From Aquincolibacterium sp964606385 (lineage in GTDB: Bacteria; Omnitrophota; Omnitrophia; Omnitrophales; Aquincolibacteriaceae), in contig CAZSFZ010000006.1 in the NCBI GenBank assembly GCA_964606385.1, forward strand, positions 59,462 to 123,461: DNA of 64,000 bases, given 5' to 3'. Under the pieces are notes generated by a model, which worked only from the letters and a program-made list of their open reading frames with translations, was not told the DNA's origin and did no database searches. Position 1 is the first letter of the stretch, and each line of letters starts with the position of its first letter. Below are positions 1 through 8,554 of the stretch, in pieces. Both the position numbers and the translations under genes were made by a program.

Positions 1-2535
1 GCCTTCGGGGAAAGTTTCCTTGGCAATCTGCTCCGCGAGTTCCAGCGCTGCGGCTTGGGATTTTCCGCGCGCAATGTTCCCGAATACATGGACGGCCCGT
101 TGACGGTTCTCGCGCGAAATCAGAATGGGTTGCGGCAATTCGGTCACCTGGGTTACATCCGAGAGGCGAACGAGTTCTCCCCGCTGGTTCCGGACCCAAA
201 GACGGCCGATATCATCCAAAGTTTTCCGGTTCTCGTCCGTAAGGCTCACCCGGACATCATAACGGCGGTCGCCTTCCGTATACTTGGCGACCTTGATCCC
301 TCCCAGGGTCGCCTGAATTGTTTTTGCGATCGAATCCGTCGTGACCCCGCGCTCCGAGGCTTTGATCCGGTCGGGCATTACATGGACCTCGGGAATATCG
401 ATGAGGTAATCTGTATCCAGATCCACCACCAGGCCGGAATCCTTGAGACGGTTCATGAGAACGGTCGACAACTCGCCGAGTTTATGCCAGTCGGGTCCGA
501 GAATCGATATGTCGAGCGGGTAATCTCTAGCTCCCGCTCCCGCCGCGCCCGAAAGCTCCTGGAGCGTGGCCCGCATCACCCCGGGAATCTGGTTGAATTC
601 CTTGCGGCATATTTCCATGAAATCTTTCTGGGTCAAACGGCGGCCCAGGATTTTGTCTTTCGGGCGGTCGTGAGGTTTTTTGAGCGTTACGAAGACCATG
701 CCGGTATTGACATCACTGCCGCCGCCCGTACCTCCGACGATGGTGAAATAAATATCGAGTTCGGGCCGTTCTGTCAAAAATGCCTCAGCCTTTTTCATTA
801 CCACGTCAGTCGCTGCCAATGAGGACCCCGGGGGTGTCTGAATGCGCACAAGAAAACGGCTGATATCGTGGGTGGGGATCATCTCTTTTCGAAGGAGAGG
901 TACCAAAAAGAGAGAAGCGACGAAAAAAGCGACGGCAAAGATCAAGACCTTTCCCCGGTGGCGTAATGTCGTTGCAAGCGTGCGTGAATATAGGGAACGC
1001 AGGCGATGCATCAATCCATCCGCGATGCGTCCGACCCGCGTATCGTGCCCGACCTTCAAAAACTGGCTGCAGCGGGATGGGGTGAGTGTCACGGCCTCCA
1101 AAAGCGAAAAAGCGACGGCGGCTGAGATCGTGATCCCGAATTGAAAGAAAAACTTACCGATAAGTCCTTCCATAAATGCCGTCGGTAAGAAAATGGCAAT
1201 GACGGCTAGCGAGATCACCAGCACGGAAAATCCGATTTCTCTTGCCCCGACAATGGCCGCAAGCACGCGGGCTTTTCCCATTTCATAATGGCGGGCTATA
1301 TTTTCAAGGACCACGATCGCGTCGTCGACCACGATACCAACAACCATGGACAGGGCCGTTAAGGTAATGGTGTTCAGGGTAAAACCAAAAAAGTACATAA
1401 CGAGAAACGCTCCGCCAAGAGCGGTCGGGATCGCAATGACCACATTGATTGTCGAGCTCAAAGAACCCAAGAAAAACCAGCAGACAATGCCGGTAAAAAT
1501 GACGGCCAGGATGATCGTTAGCTCCATCTCATGGACCGTGTCGTTGATCTGGTCGGTGCCGTCAAAATTGACCGTGAGCCTCAACCCCTCGGGGAGGTTG
1601 GCCGAAAGTTCCTTCGCCCGTTTTTTGACTCTCTTGGCGACTTCCACGGCGTTTGTGCCGCGTTGTTTCCGGATCCCGATGCCGACGGAAGGTTTGCCGA
1701 GCACCCGTGCCTTCCGGCGAACATCCTCGAGGCCGTCTTCGGTTTGCGAAACATCGCTCAGGCGGAAGGTTTTCCAGAGATAGCCTTCCCGAACGCGGCT
1801 GGGAATAACCAACCGGCTCAATTCTTCGACATTGGTGGATTCTCCCATCACCCGGATATTTCTTTCGGTTTTTTCCGTCGTGAGACGGCCGGCCGGAAGC
1901 TCCGTATGCTGTGCCTGGATAGCCGCTGTCACGTCTTCCGCGGTCAGTTCCAGCGACTCGAGTTTTTTGTGATCCAGCCACACCCGCATGCTGGGTTCCG
2001 CGAACCCCCCCAGGGTCACCTCCCCGACATCCGGGATGACCGAAAATTGGTCTTTGATATGGTCTTTGACATATTGAACCATCTCCCGCAGGGGGCGGTC
2101 ACCCGAGAGGCCGAGCCAAACGATAGGCTGGTCGTCCGGGTTGACCTTGGTAATGATCGGGGCATCCATGTCCTCGGGAAGGTTTCGCTGTGCTTGCGCG
2201 ATCTTTGTCTGGATTTCCTGAACGGCCACATCGATATCCTTGGATAATTCAAATTCCGCGGTAATGCTGGCGCTCCCAAAGCGGGAAGTCGACTGGATCT
2301 TTTTGATCTTTTCGACCGACATGAGCGCTTCTTCGATAACATCCACCACTTCGGTTTCCATGACCTCGGGTGCAGAACCTTCCCAGGTCACGCTGATGTT
2401 GGCATAAGGAAAATCAATGTCAGGCATTTGAGAAACGCCCATCCGCAAAAATCCGATCCCTCCAAAGATCAACAGGGCCGCCATGATCATCCACGCAAAA
2501 ACCGGTTTTTTGATCGATTCATCCGACAGGCTCAT
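1..2535 (-). CDS. RND (HAE1/AcrB-type) efflux pump permease, C-terminus cut by window edge
   Basis: Inner-membrane, proton-driven exporter subunit of a tripartite drug or hydrophobe efflux pump. The frame is open from the ATG at 2535 to the window edge: 845 codons of an expected 1020-1050, so the last transmembrane bundle is missing. A first membrane helix lies at about residues 10-28. The transmembrane-4 signature GIVVDDAIVVLEN carries the adjacent aspartates D404-D405, which match the AcrB proton-relay pair D407/D408. Porter-domain sequence follows the N-terminal helix and recurs after the first membrane bundle, as in the family. The start codon overlaps the stop of the outer-membrane factor gene (ATGA), so the two are translationally coupled. 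No periplasmic adaptor is visible; it may lie beyond position 1. Family assignment is firm; the substrate is unknown. Confidence 0.93.
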   Translation of the reverse strand, partial: MSLSDESIKKPVFAWMIMAALLIFGGIGFLRMGVSQMPDIDFPYANISVTWEGSAPEVMETEVVDVIEEALMSVEKIKKIQSTSRFGSASITAEFELSKDIDVAVQEIQTKIAQAQRNLPEDMDAPIITKVNPDDQPIVWLGLSGDRPLREMVQYVKDHIKDQFSVIPDVGEVTLGGFAEPSMRVWLDHKKLESLELTAEDVTAAIQAQHTELPAGRLTTEKTERNIRVMGESTNVEELSRLVIPSRVREGYLWKTFRLSDVSQTEDGLEDVRRKARVLGKPSVGIGIRKQRGTNAVEVAKRVKKRAKELSANLPEGLRLTVNFDGTDQINDTVHEMELTIILAVIFTGIVCWFFLGSLSSTINVVIAIPTALGGAFLVMYFFGFTLNTITLTALSMVVGIVVDDAIVVLENIARHYEMGKARVLAAIVGAREIGFSVLVISLAVIAIFLPTAFMEGLIGKFFFQFGITISAAVAFSLLEAVTLTPSRCSQFLKVGHDTRVGRIADGLMHRLRSLYSRTLATTLRHRGKVLIFAVAFFVASLFLVPLLRKEMIPTHDISRFLVRIQTPPGSSLAATDVVMKKAEAFLTERPELDIYFTIVGGTGGGSDVNTGMVFVTLKKPHDRPKDKILGRRLTQKDFMEICRKEFNQIPGVMRATLQELSGAAGAGARDYPLDISILGPDWHKLGELSTVLMNRLKDSGLVVDLDTDYLIDIPEVHVMPDRIKASERGVTTDSIAKTIQATLGGIKVAKYTEGDRRYDVRVSLTDENRKTLDDIGRLWVRNQRGELVRLSDVTQVTELPQPILISRENRQRAVHVFGNIARGKSQAAALELAEQIAKETFPEG

Positions 2536-3842
2536 GACACCTCTCCGATGGCGACCCGGAAGGCCGCTTCATCCTGTTTCATGATGTAATAAGTCAGGTT
2601 CTCGCGCTGCCGGGTATTGTTGAGCGATTCCAGCGCCGCCAGGACATCCAGGTTGCTGACGAGGCTCCGGGTGTATTCTTCCGACTGGATTTCGTAATTC
2701 TTTTCGGCTTTACGAACCGCGTCTTTTAAAAGCACATTAGTCTGACGCGCGGAAACCCAGATCTGATAATTTTGTTTGATCTCGAGTTCCGCCTGGCGAC
2801 GAGCGAGGGAGAATGTGAGTTTTTTCTGTTTTAAAATACCGACGGCATCCTTGACTTGGCCGACCGTCTCACCTCCCGAAAAAAGGGGAAGATTGAATTC
2901 AAACATGGTATCCCAGTCGACGCTGGCCATGAAGCCTTCCCGGCGCATGTACTGGTTATGTGCGATCGACATTGTGGGCCAGAAACCGCTTTGTGCGACC
3001 AGAATGCCGCGCCAGGCGGTTTTGACGGCCTGCTCGGCGGCTTTGACATCCGAGCGCGTGATGGCCGATTTTAGATGTTCCGTCAGGGTTTTTGAGGAGA
3101 CGTCCTCATTAACTTCTTCTTCCAACTGACGCCCTTCCATGTCCGTCCCCGTCAGAAATTCCAGCATGTAACGGGCCGTCGCCAGTGCTCCATGCGCAGC
3201 CGCGAGATCCGCTTCCAGGATCTTAAGGCTGGTTTCCGCGTTGATCACTTCGCTCAGCCTCGAACGGCCGATCTTTTCGCGGTCCTCCAGCTCCTGAATG
3301 CGTTTCTGGAGCAGTTCGTGGATGCCGCGGTTGATCTCGATCTCTTTTTCGTAACGCAGGACGTTATAAAAGGCCATGGCGACATCTTTATAGAGAAGCT
3401 CCTTGGCCCGGATCCAGGCTTCGGTCTGTTCTCTCCGGTAACTTCCTGCGCCGGTGAGGGCTCCCATGGCCTTGAATCCCTGGAAGAGTGGCTGCCTGAT
3501 GACGAATTTACTTTCCTGCTTGTCGGGATCCACAAAAGTGCTGCCGAATGAGCCGCCGCTCGGAACGTCTTTATTTTCCTGAAGGGAGCGGTTGATGACA
3601 AAGTCCACATCGCCGATCCCTTGACTGGCTGCGTTGAAGATCTGAGCGGTGGCGCGGGCGATGGCTTCTTTCTGGATGGCGACAACTTCACTTTGGACCA
3701 GCGCGAGCCGGTAGCATTCGTCCAGGGAAAGAGTATCCGTTTCCATGGCGGCGGCAGGGGAGACGGCATTTTCCGCTTGCAGGGCGGGGGTGCTCAAGAG
3801 ATTCACGGCGAGGAACAGGGCCAGGTATTTTTTGGATCTCAC
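2532..3842 (-). CDS. TolC-family outer-membrane efflux channel
   Basis: Outer-membrane factor of the RND pump encoded just downstream. The 436-residue product starts with a Sec signal peptide (about residues 1-23, ending ALQA) and then shows the paired long alpha-helical, heptad-rich halves of the OEP family, with the usual LDECYRLAL-like entry helix near residue 40. The start is a GTG at 3842-3840, which overlaps the marR stop (GTGA). The length fits TolC/OprM relatives. Three consecutive genes (marR, this one, the RND permease) all overlap by 4 bases, a strong sign of a single transcript under MarR control. The sequence differs clearly from the second outer-membrane factor at 24.7 kb. Confidence 0.92.
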   Translation of the reverse strand: MRSKKYLALFLAVNLLSTPALQAENAVSPAAAMETDTLSLDECYRLALVQSEVVAIQKEAIARATAQIFNAASQGIGDVDFVINRSLQENKDVPSGGSFGSTFVDPDKQESKFVIRQPLFQGFKAMGALTGAGSYRREQTEAWIRAKELLYKDVAMAFYNVLRYEKEIEINRGIHELLQKRIQELEDREKIGRSRLSEVINAETSLKILEADLAAAHGALATARYMLEFLTGTDMEGRQLEEEVNEDVSSKTLTEHLKSAITRSDVKAAEQAVKTAWRGILVAQSGFWPTMSIAHNQYMRREGFMASVDWDTMFEFNLPLFSGGETVGQVKDAVGILKQKKLTFSLARRQAELEIKQNYQIWVSARQTNVLLKDAVRKAEKNYEIQSEEYTRSLVSNLDVLAALESLNNTRQRENLTYYIMKQDEAAFRVAIGEVS

Positions 3843-4297
3843 GGTTGAGTCCTCGCGAGAAAATCATCCATCACTTTGGACATGGCCGCGTAGAAGCGGC
3901 TGATCACATCGTGTTCCTTGCCGCTGAACTGGTCGTAAGCTTTCAGGAGGAGATTCAGGCTTTGTTCCCGGATCTCCGTAATGATCTTTTTACCTTTCGG
4001 AAGCATCTCAAGCAGGATCACGCGTCGGTCCTTGGTATGAGGCACGCGTTTCAGGTATTTCTTTTCTTCCAGACGGTCCACGAGGTTCGTGACGGCCGGT
4101 TTGGTGATCTTCAGGCGGCCGCTGATCTCGGTCATGGAAACCGTCCCAAGGAGCATTAGCTGGCTGAGAAGCGTGAACTGGGAAAGGGTCAGATCAACCT
4201 TTTCCAGGATCTGGGAGTGCATGCGGGAGAATTTCGGATGAAGCTCCCTGAAATTGGCCGCAAATTCATCACGACGGACCACCGAGACGACCTCCAT
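3839..4297 (-). CDS. MarR-family transcriptional repressor of the efflux operon
   Basis: Winged-helix regulator of 152 residues, the usual MarR length. The DNA-binding core lies at about residues 55-105: helix-turn-helix with MTEISGRLKITKPAVTNLV and a wing containing TKDRRVILLEM, including the conserved DRR. It is the first gene of the efflux operon and probably represses its own promoter, relieved by a small ligand, as is typical of the family. A near-perfect 21-bp palindrome sits between its promoter and its start codon. The ATG at 4297 is preceded by GGAGG overlapping the first codons only weakly, so translation initiation strength is uncertain. Confidence 0.92.
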   Translation of the reverse strand: MEVVSVVRRDEFAANFRELHPKFSRMHSQILEKVDLTLSQFTLLSQLMLLGTVSMTEISGRLKITKPAVTNLVDRLEEKKYLKRVPHTKDRRVILLEMLPKGKKIITEIREQSLNLLLKAYDQFSGKEHDVISRFYAAMSKVMDDFLARTQP

Positions 4298-4312
4298 TGC
4301 TTAATTTATTAA

Positions 4313-4333
4313 ATAGTTAAATCATTAAACTAT
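4313..4333. promoter_or_regulatory. Candidate MarR operator (21-bp palindrome)
   Basis: ATAGTT-A-AAT-C-ATT-A-AACTAT: the two halves match at 18 of 21 positions around a central C. It lies directly downstream of the marR -10 box, about 16 bases before the marR start codon. Position and AT-rich symmetry fit a MarR autorepression site. The link to MarR is inferred from location. Confidence 0.7.
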
Positions 4334-4344
4334 CTATGGCGTGA

Positions 4345-4373
4345 AGTATATCCAAAGAGGATCGGAAAAGCAA
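4345..4373 (-). promoter_or_regulatory. Sigma-70-type promoter of the marR-efflux operon
   Basis: Read on the minus strand: -35 TTGCTT (4373-4368), a 17-base spacer, and -10 TATACT (4350-4345). The predicted transcription start falls at about 4338, immediately before the palindromic operator. Confidence 0.75.
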
Positions 4374-4391
4374 GAGGTTTGGAAGGGTTTT

Positions 4392-5024
4392 TTAACGGAA
4401 GAGACGCGCGGCCAGAATGCCGTTTAGGATGAACTGGACGGCAATGGCGGTGAGAATGAGGCCCATCAGGCGGCTGGTGATCTTGAGCGCGATGACGCTC
4501 AGGATCTTGGAGCGTACGGCGACAAACCCCAGAATCAAAAGCGTCAGGACCGAGACAAGGACGATGTTGCCCGCCAGGATCATCTGATGGGTAAAGGTTT
4601 CCGCTTTGTTTGTTAGCAGGATGACTGCGGTGATGGCGCCGGGTCCCGCGAGCATCGGGATGGCCATCGGAGTGATCGCAACGTCGTGTTTGGTGATCCC
4701 TTCCGCTTTTTCCTCCTGGGTTTCTTTTAAGGCCGTACGGCGGGCTTGCAACATGTCGAGGCCGACCAGAAGCAACACGATACCGCCCGCGATCTCAAAG
4801 GCGGGCAGCGTGATCCCGAAAGCGGTCAGGAGCTTTTGTCCGAAGAAAAAACTCAGGATCAAAATGATGAATGTGATAAGGGAGGCCAGGCGAGCCATGT
4901 GGAGCCGTTCCTGCGGCGTATTCTGCTGGGTCATGGCGAGGAAGGCGGGGATCAGGCCCACCGGGTCCACAATGACAAATAGGGACGTAAAGGACAGGAT
5001 TGCGAAATCAAAGGAATTTATCAT
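4392..5024 (-). CDS. MarC/NAAT family integral membrane protein
   Basis: Six-helix inner-membrane protein of the MarC (UPF0056) family, whose transport role is unsettled despite the historical multiple-antibiotic-resistance name. The frame extends upstream to 5117, but the start at 5024 is preferred: it gives 210 residues, the family length, it begins directly before the first membrane helix (FAILSFTSLFVIVDPVGL), and AAGG precedes it by about 6 bases. The helix-1 signature VDPVGLIPAFLAMT is characteristic. The gene points in the same direction as the marR operon but upstream of its promoter, so it is probably a separate unit. It is transcribed divergently from the PEGA gene at 5116. Confidence 0.9.
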   Translation of the reverse strand: MINSFDFAILSFTSLFVIVDPVGLIPAFLAMTQQNTPQERLHMARLASLITFIILILSFFFGQKLLTAFGITLPAFEIAGGIVLLLVGLDMLQARRTALKETQEEKAEGITKHDVAITPMAIPMLAGPGAITAVILLTNKAETFTHQMILAGNIVLVSVLTLLILGFVAVRSKILSVIALKITSRLMGLILTAIAVQFILNGILAARLFR

Positions 5025-5115
5025 GACCTTAGAACATCGGCAGAAAAGGGATGAGGCTTGATCGGGCCTGTACGGCGCTTGGAGGTCAGAGGGGATTATG
5101 GCATAATGAGCGTCC

Positions 5116-6573
5116 ATGAATATTTTCCGAAAAATCGTCTTCTATCTGTTTTTGGCGCTTTATCTGGTGTTGTGCCCGATCGTGATCCTCTACGCGTTTG
5201 GTTATATCTTTACGCCCAAGACCGAAGAAGGATTCGCGAAAACAGGGCTGATCCGGATCGAAACGATCCCTTCCAATGCCGCTATTTCAGTTTCAAACCG
5301 CCTTTTTGAAGAAAAGACACCCGCGACGGTCCGTAATCTCTTGCCGGGAGCGTATGATCTGAAGGTCCTGCTCCGGGGCTACCGGCCTTGGATCCGCAGG
5401 GTGGAAGTTGAGGCGGGTAAAGCCGTCAACTTTGAAAAAGTTGTTTTAGTCCCCCAAAATGTTAAAACCAAAACTCTGATCGCGAAGCCTTTCGACGATC
5501 TTTTCCCGGTTCCCGGGACACGCTACCTGCTACTCAAAGGCGGAAAACAGGCCGGAGGTCTTATCGCCTACGACTGGAGAAACGGGACATTCCGGACCGT
5601 TCTTCCGGATACGGCGTCTTCCGGCGCCGCAGAACTTATCAAGATCTTCAGCGTGAAAGACAGTCCGTTTGTTATCCTCGGGATCAAGGACACGCAGGGC
5701 CTGAAATTCCTGGGATGTTATTTGGATAAGGAAAAATCCGAAGTGAGAGATATCACCACTCTGTTTGGAGGGAAAGAACCTAAAGAGATCCGGTGGGAAG
5801 GTAACCATCCCGAATACCTTTTTGTGCTTCGGGGGCAGGATCTCGCGCGGCTGGATCTTGAAAAAATGACTGCGGTGCCGGATTTTTTACCCAAGGTCCG
5901 AGGTTTCGGACTTTTTAAAGGCAAGGTGTATGCCCTTCGCGAATCCTCGATCATCCGGACCGGTGTTCATTCCAAAAAAGGCGAGGAAACGCTGGTCGAA
6001 AAAGGTGTTTTTCTTGAGAACCTTTTCCGGGGCGGGGAACAATACCGGATCGATTTTATCTCAAACCGGTCCATCTGTTTTCTCGGGAGCCGCGGGGAGC
6101 TTTTTTCAAACGTCCTGCCGTACCGTTTCGTGGATGAAGGCGTGCGGGGCTACGAGTTCGACCGGGGAGGCCGCAAGGTCGCTCTCTGGCAAGGGGGACG
6201 GGTCGGGGTGCTGGATTTTGAAAAGCCCGAGCGTAAAAAAGAATTTTTTGAGCGTGGGCCCGAGATCGAATGGCTTTTTGAAAAAGGAGCGAATATCCGT
6301 CAGGCCTACTTCGTTTATGATGCCTCCCACGTCCTTTTTTGTGATGACGACAAGATCTTTATGGCGCGGATCGGCGAGCAGTACATCTCTCTGGAAAAGA
6401 TCGTCGCGGTCCGCAAGGGCAGCGGGGTCTTTTACGCCGAAAAAACCGGCAAGCTTTATTATCTGGAACCGTCGCTGGGCGAATTCGTGGCTGCGGATAT
6501 CCTGCCCGAAGGTTTTACCTTCGCAAGCATGATCGACGAATTTGAAAAAGAAAGCCAGGAGGCCAGAGTATGA
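5116..6573 (+). CDS. Membrane-anchored PEGA-domain protein
   Basis: 485 residues. An N-terminal membrane helix (about 5-28) anchors a PEGA domain (about 45-105; PSNAAISVSNRLFEEKTP, then LPGAYDLKVLLRGYRPW). The rest (about 110-470) is beta-rich with repeated short strands and probably forms a propeller-like fold; no catalytic motif is visible. PEGA domains occur in surface or periplasmic proteins. It overlaps the glycosyltransferase start by ATGA, so the two probably act together, perhaps in cell-surface polysaccharide export. A possible promoter (TTGGAG, 17 bases, CATAAT at 5102-5107) would leave almost no leader, and no Shine-Dalgarno sequence precedes the ATG. The function beyond the PEGA domain is unknown. 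Confidence 0.85.
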   Translation: MNIFRKIVFYLFLALYLVLCPIVILYAFGYIFTPKTEEGFAKTGLIRIETIPSNAAISVSNRLFEEKTPATVRNLLPGAYDLKVLLRGYRPWIRRVEVEAGKAVNFEKVVLVPQNVKTKTLIAKPFDDLFPVPGTRYLLLKGGKQAGGLIAYDWRNGTFRTVLPDTASSGAAELIKIFSVKDSPFVILGIKDTQGLKFLGCYLDKEKSEVRDITTLFGGKEPKEIRWEGNHPEYLFVLRGQDLARLDLEKMTAVPDFLPKVRGFGLFKGKVYALRESSIIRTGVHSKKGEETLVEKGVFLENLFRGGEQYRIDFISNRSICFLGSRGELFSNVLPYRFVDEGVRGYEFDRGGRKVALWQGGRVGVLDFEKPERKKEFFERGPEIEWLFEKGANIRQAYFVYDASHVLFCDDDKIFMARIGEQYISLEKIVAVRKGSGVFYAEKTGKLYYLEPSLGEFVAADILPEGFTFASMIDEFEKESQEARV

Positions 6574-8207
6574 CGTTTCGTTATTCGCGCCAGGGACTAA
6601 GCCGGAAGCAGATGTTCCTGCAGCGTTTTTTTGAGGTGCTGCCGGGACTGACCAGCTGGACACTGATCCTGGGAATGGTGGCGCTCTCGATCGGGGCGCC
6701 CTTGATCGCCGCGATCGTCGTGATTGCCTTCATGCTGGCCTGGGTCTTGCGGCTGTTTTATATGACCATTTTTCTTCTGATCTCCTATCTCAGGCTTCGT
6801 GTTGAAAAAGAAACAGATTGGCTTGCGCGGATCCAGGGCCTGGACCGGCTGGAGGATTACCTGAAAGCATTAAGGGCCAAACCTGCGAAAAATAACCTGC
6901 GCCGCCGCGTTTCTCTCTGGCTGCACCGGAAAGATGTGGAACGTCTGCAAAAATCGGGGAATCCTCCGCCCCGGTCTTCGGAGATCTTCCATCTTGTCGT
7001 GATCCCCGTGATCAAGGAATCTTCCGCGGTGGTCGAATCGAACGTTCTGAGCATCGCCGGGAACAAGGTTTTTGCGCCCCGGACGGTTGTCGTGCTCGCG
7101 GTGGAATCCAGAGCAGAGGCATCCGTCCGGGAGGGCATGAGCGGGATCGCGGAGAAACATCGCGGGCGGTTCATGGACTTTTTTGTGGTGGAGCATCCGG
7201 ATGGTTTGCCGGGGGAGGCACGCGTCAAAGGCGCGAACACGAGCTACGCTGCGAAAACCGCGGCACGGTATTTTGAAGAGCGCAAGATCCCGTTCGAAAA
7301 TATTATCATCTCATGTTTCGACGCGGACACGGTCGTGAGTTCCGATTATTTTGCCTGCCTGACGTATTGTTTTATGAGTTGTGCCGACCGGTACCGGGCG
7401 AGTTTTCAGCCGATCCCCGTTTTTCATAACAATATCTGGGAAGTGCCCGGGTTCGCGCGCGTGGTGGAGACGGGGTCTTCTTTTTTTCAATTGATCGAAA
7501 CCACGGACCCGGAGCGGCTCGTCACCTTTTCAAGTCACAGCATGAGCTTCAAGGCGCTCGTGGACGTGGGGTATTGGTCCACGGACATGATCTCAGAAGA
7601 CTCCGGGATCTTCTGGAAATCCTTTTTGCATTTTGACGGAAAGTATCAGGTGGTCCCGATGCCCATCACGCTTTCGATGGATATCGTGGCGGCAAGTTCC
7701 TGGTGGGGGACGGTGGTGAGCCTTTACAAACAAAAGAGACGATGGGCATGGGGAGCGGAGAATTTCCCCTTGGTGATGCGGGGGTTTCTTGCCAACAAAA
7801 AGATCTCCCTTTATAACAAGATCCGTCACGGCTACAAGCTTTTTGAGGGACAGATTACTTGGGCGACCCTGCCGTTCCTGCTGACCTTTGTGGGATGGCT
7901 GCCGGTGATCTCGGCCGGAAACGAATTCTCCAATACGGTTCTCTATTACAATGCGAGCCGGTTCACGCAGACTATTTTCAGCCTCTCAACCCTTGCCCTT
8001 CTGGGAACGATCATTATGAGTCTTTGGCTCCTTCCCAAGAAGAACAAGAAATTTCCGTTCTTGTGGACTCTGATCCACGGAGTGGAATGGTTTCTTGTCC
8101 CTTTTATCCTTGTTTTTCTCAGTGCCGCACCCGCTCTTGATGCCCAGACGCGCTTGCTTCTCAATAAGCGGATGGAGTTTTGGGTCTCAGGTAAGCGAAT
8201 CCGGTAA
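6570..8207 (+). CDS. Membrane-bound family 2 glycosyltransferase
   Basis: 545-residue inner-membrane glycosyltransferase. Two N-terminal hydrophobic segments (about residues 28-72) precede a cytoplasmic GT-A domain with the metal-binding DAD motif at 251-253 (CFDADT), an SEDS motif near residue 345, and the QKRRW motif at 388-392 that is typical of processive, cellulose- or hyaluronan-synthase-like enzymes. Several membrane helices follow (about 425-535). The acceptor and sugar cannot be told from the sequence. It is translationally coupled to the PEGA protein. No further polysaccharide genes follow; the transcript probably ends before the promoter at 8298. Confidence 0.87.
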   Translation: MTFRYSRQGLSRKQMFLQRFFEVLPGLTSWTLILGMVALSIGAPLIAAIVVIAFMLAWVLRLFYMTIFLLISYLRLRVEKETDWLARIQGLDRLEDYLKALRAKPAKNNLRRRVSLWLHRKDVERLQKSGNPPPRSSEIFHLVVIPVIKESSAVVESNVLSIAGNKVFAPRTVVVLAVESRAEASVREGMSGIAEKHRGRFMDFFVVEHPDGLPGEARVKGANTSYAAKTAARYFEERKIPFENIIISCFDADTVVSSDYFACLTYCFMSCADRYRASFQPIPVFHNNIWEVPGFARVVETGSSFFQLIETTDPERLVTFSSHSMSFKALVDVGYWSTDMISEDSGIFWKSFLHFDGKYQVVPMPITLSMDIVAASSWWGTVVSLYKQKRRWAWGAENFPLVMRGFLANKKISLYNKIRHGYKLFEGQITWATLPFLLTFVGWLPVISAGNEFSNTVLYYNASRFTQTIFSLSTLALLGTIIMSLWLLPKKNKKFPFLWTLIHGVEWFLVPFILVFLSAAPALDAQTRLLLNKRMEFWVSGKRIR

Positions 8208-8297
8208 CATCCTATCTTCTTCAATCTAAATAAGTTATAGCTTTATGTATCCTTATGTCTCAGTCTGGAAATATTTTTAGTCTAGGCGGGCCCATGT

Positions 8298-8326
8298 TTG
8301 ACAGCGTTACAAGGGCAAGTTACAAT
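8298..8326 (+). promoter_or_regulatory. Strong sigma-70-type promoter
   Basis: TTGACA (8298-8303), a spacer of exactly 17 bases, and TACAAT (8321-8326). It is the best match to the consensus seen in the window. Predicted transcription start is about 8333, which is 222 bases before the next start codon. Confidence 0.85.
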
Positions 8327-8332
8327 TCCTTT

Positions 8333-8515
8333 CAGAAGTCGATATCAACTTGCGAGGTGAAACCCGAAATATTCCCCTTTCTCAGGGGTAGCACTTTGAA
8401 CTCTGCGGTTAGAGTTTCAAGTGACGTGGAAGCAAAAGTATTGAAGCGCCTGTTAGTTTTGAGTAATGACCCGGGTTGTAGGGGCGATTGCTTGGAACTA
8501 AAAGGCGTTTTTTTT
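8333..8515 (+). ncRNA. Unidentified structured RNA or attenuating leader
   Basis: About 180 nt between a consensus-like promoter and an intrinsic terminator. Visible structure: a 16-base near-palindrome at 8336-8351; a hairpin CCCCT/AGGGG (8374-8378 with 8384-8388); a 13-bp hairpin with two mismatches (8392-8404 with 8411-8423, loop GCGGTT); and the terminator stem. AACCCG at 8361-8366 is fully complementary to CGGGTT at 8472-8477 in the terminator loop, which could form a pseudoknot. It could be a free small RNA or a riboswitch-like leader for the gene at 8555. It does not match the conserved cores I know for 6S, SRP RNA, tmRNA, T-box or the common riboswitches. A 90-codon frame crossing it has no ribosome binding site and is not supported. 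Confidence 0.6.
8447..8515 (+). terminator. Intrinsic terminator with a long stem
   Basis: Stem 8447-8463 with 8491-8507: 13 canonical pairs (three of them G-U in a second segment) and one G-A mismatch, followed at once by eight T residues (8508-8515). The 27-base loop holds CGGGTT, complementary to an upstream segment of the same RNA. Confidence 0.75.
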
Positions 8516-8554
8516 ATCCAGAAATAAAATCCGAAGGAAAGGAGGAAACTGAAT

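Noticed and set aside
8333..8515. 6S RNA, SRP RNA or tmRNA
   Set aside because: There is no long 5'-3' rod pairing as in 6S, no GGAAGGAAGCAG-type SRP loop, and no tRNA-like end with a T-loop.
8255..8527. A 90-codon open frame on the plus strand
   Set aside because: It has no ribosome binding site, runs through a strong promoter, hairpins and a terminator, and has no recognisable domain.
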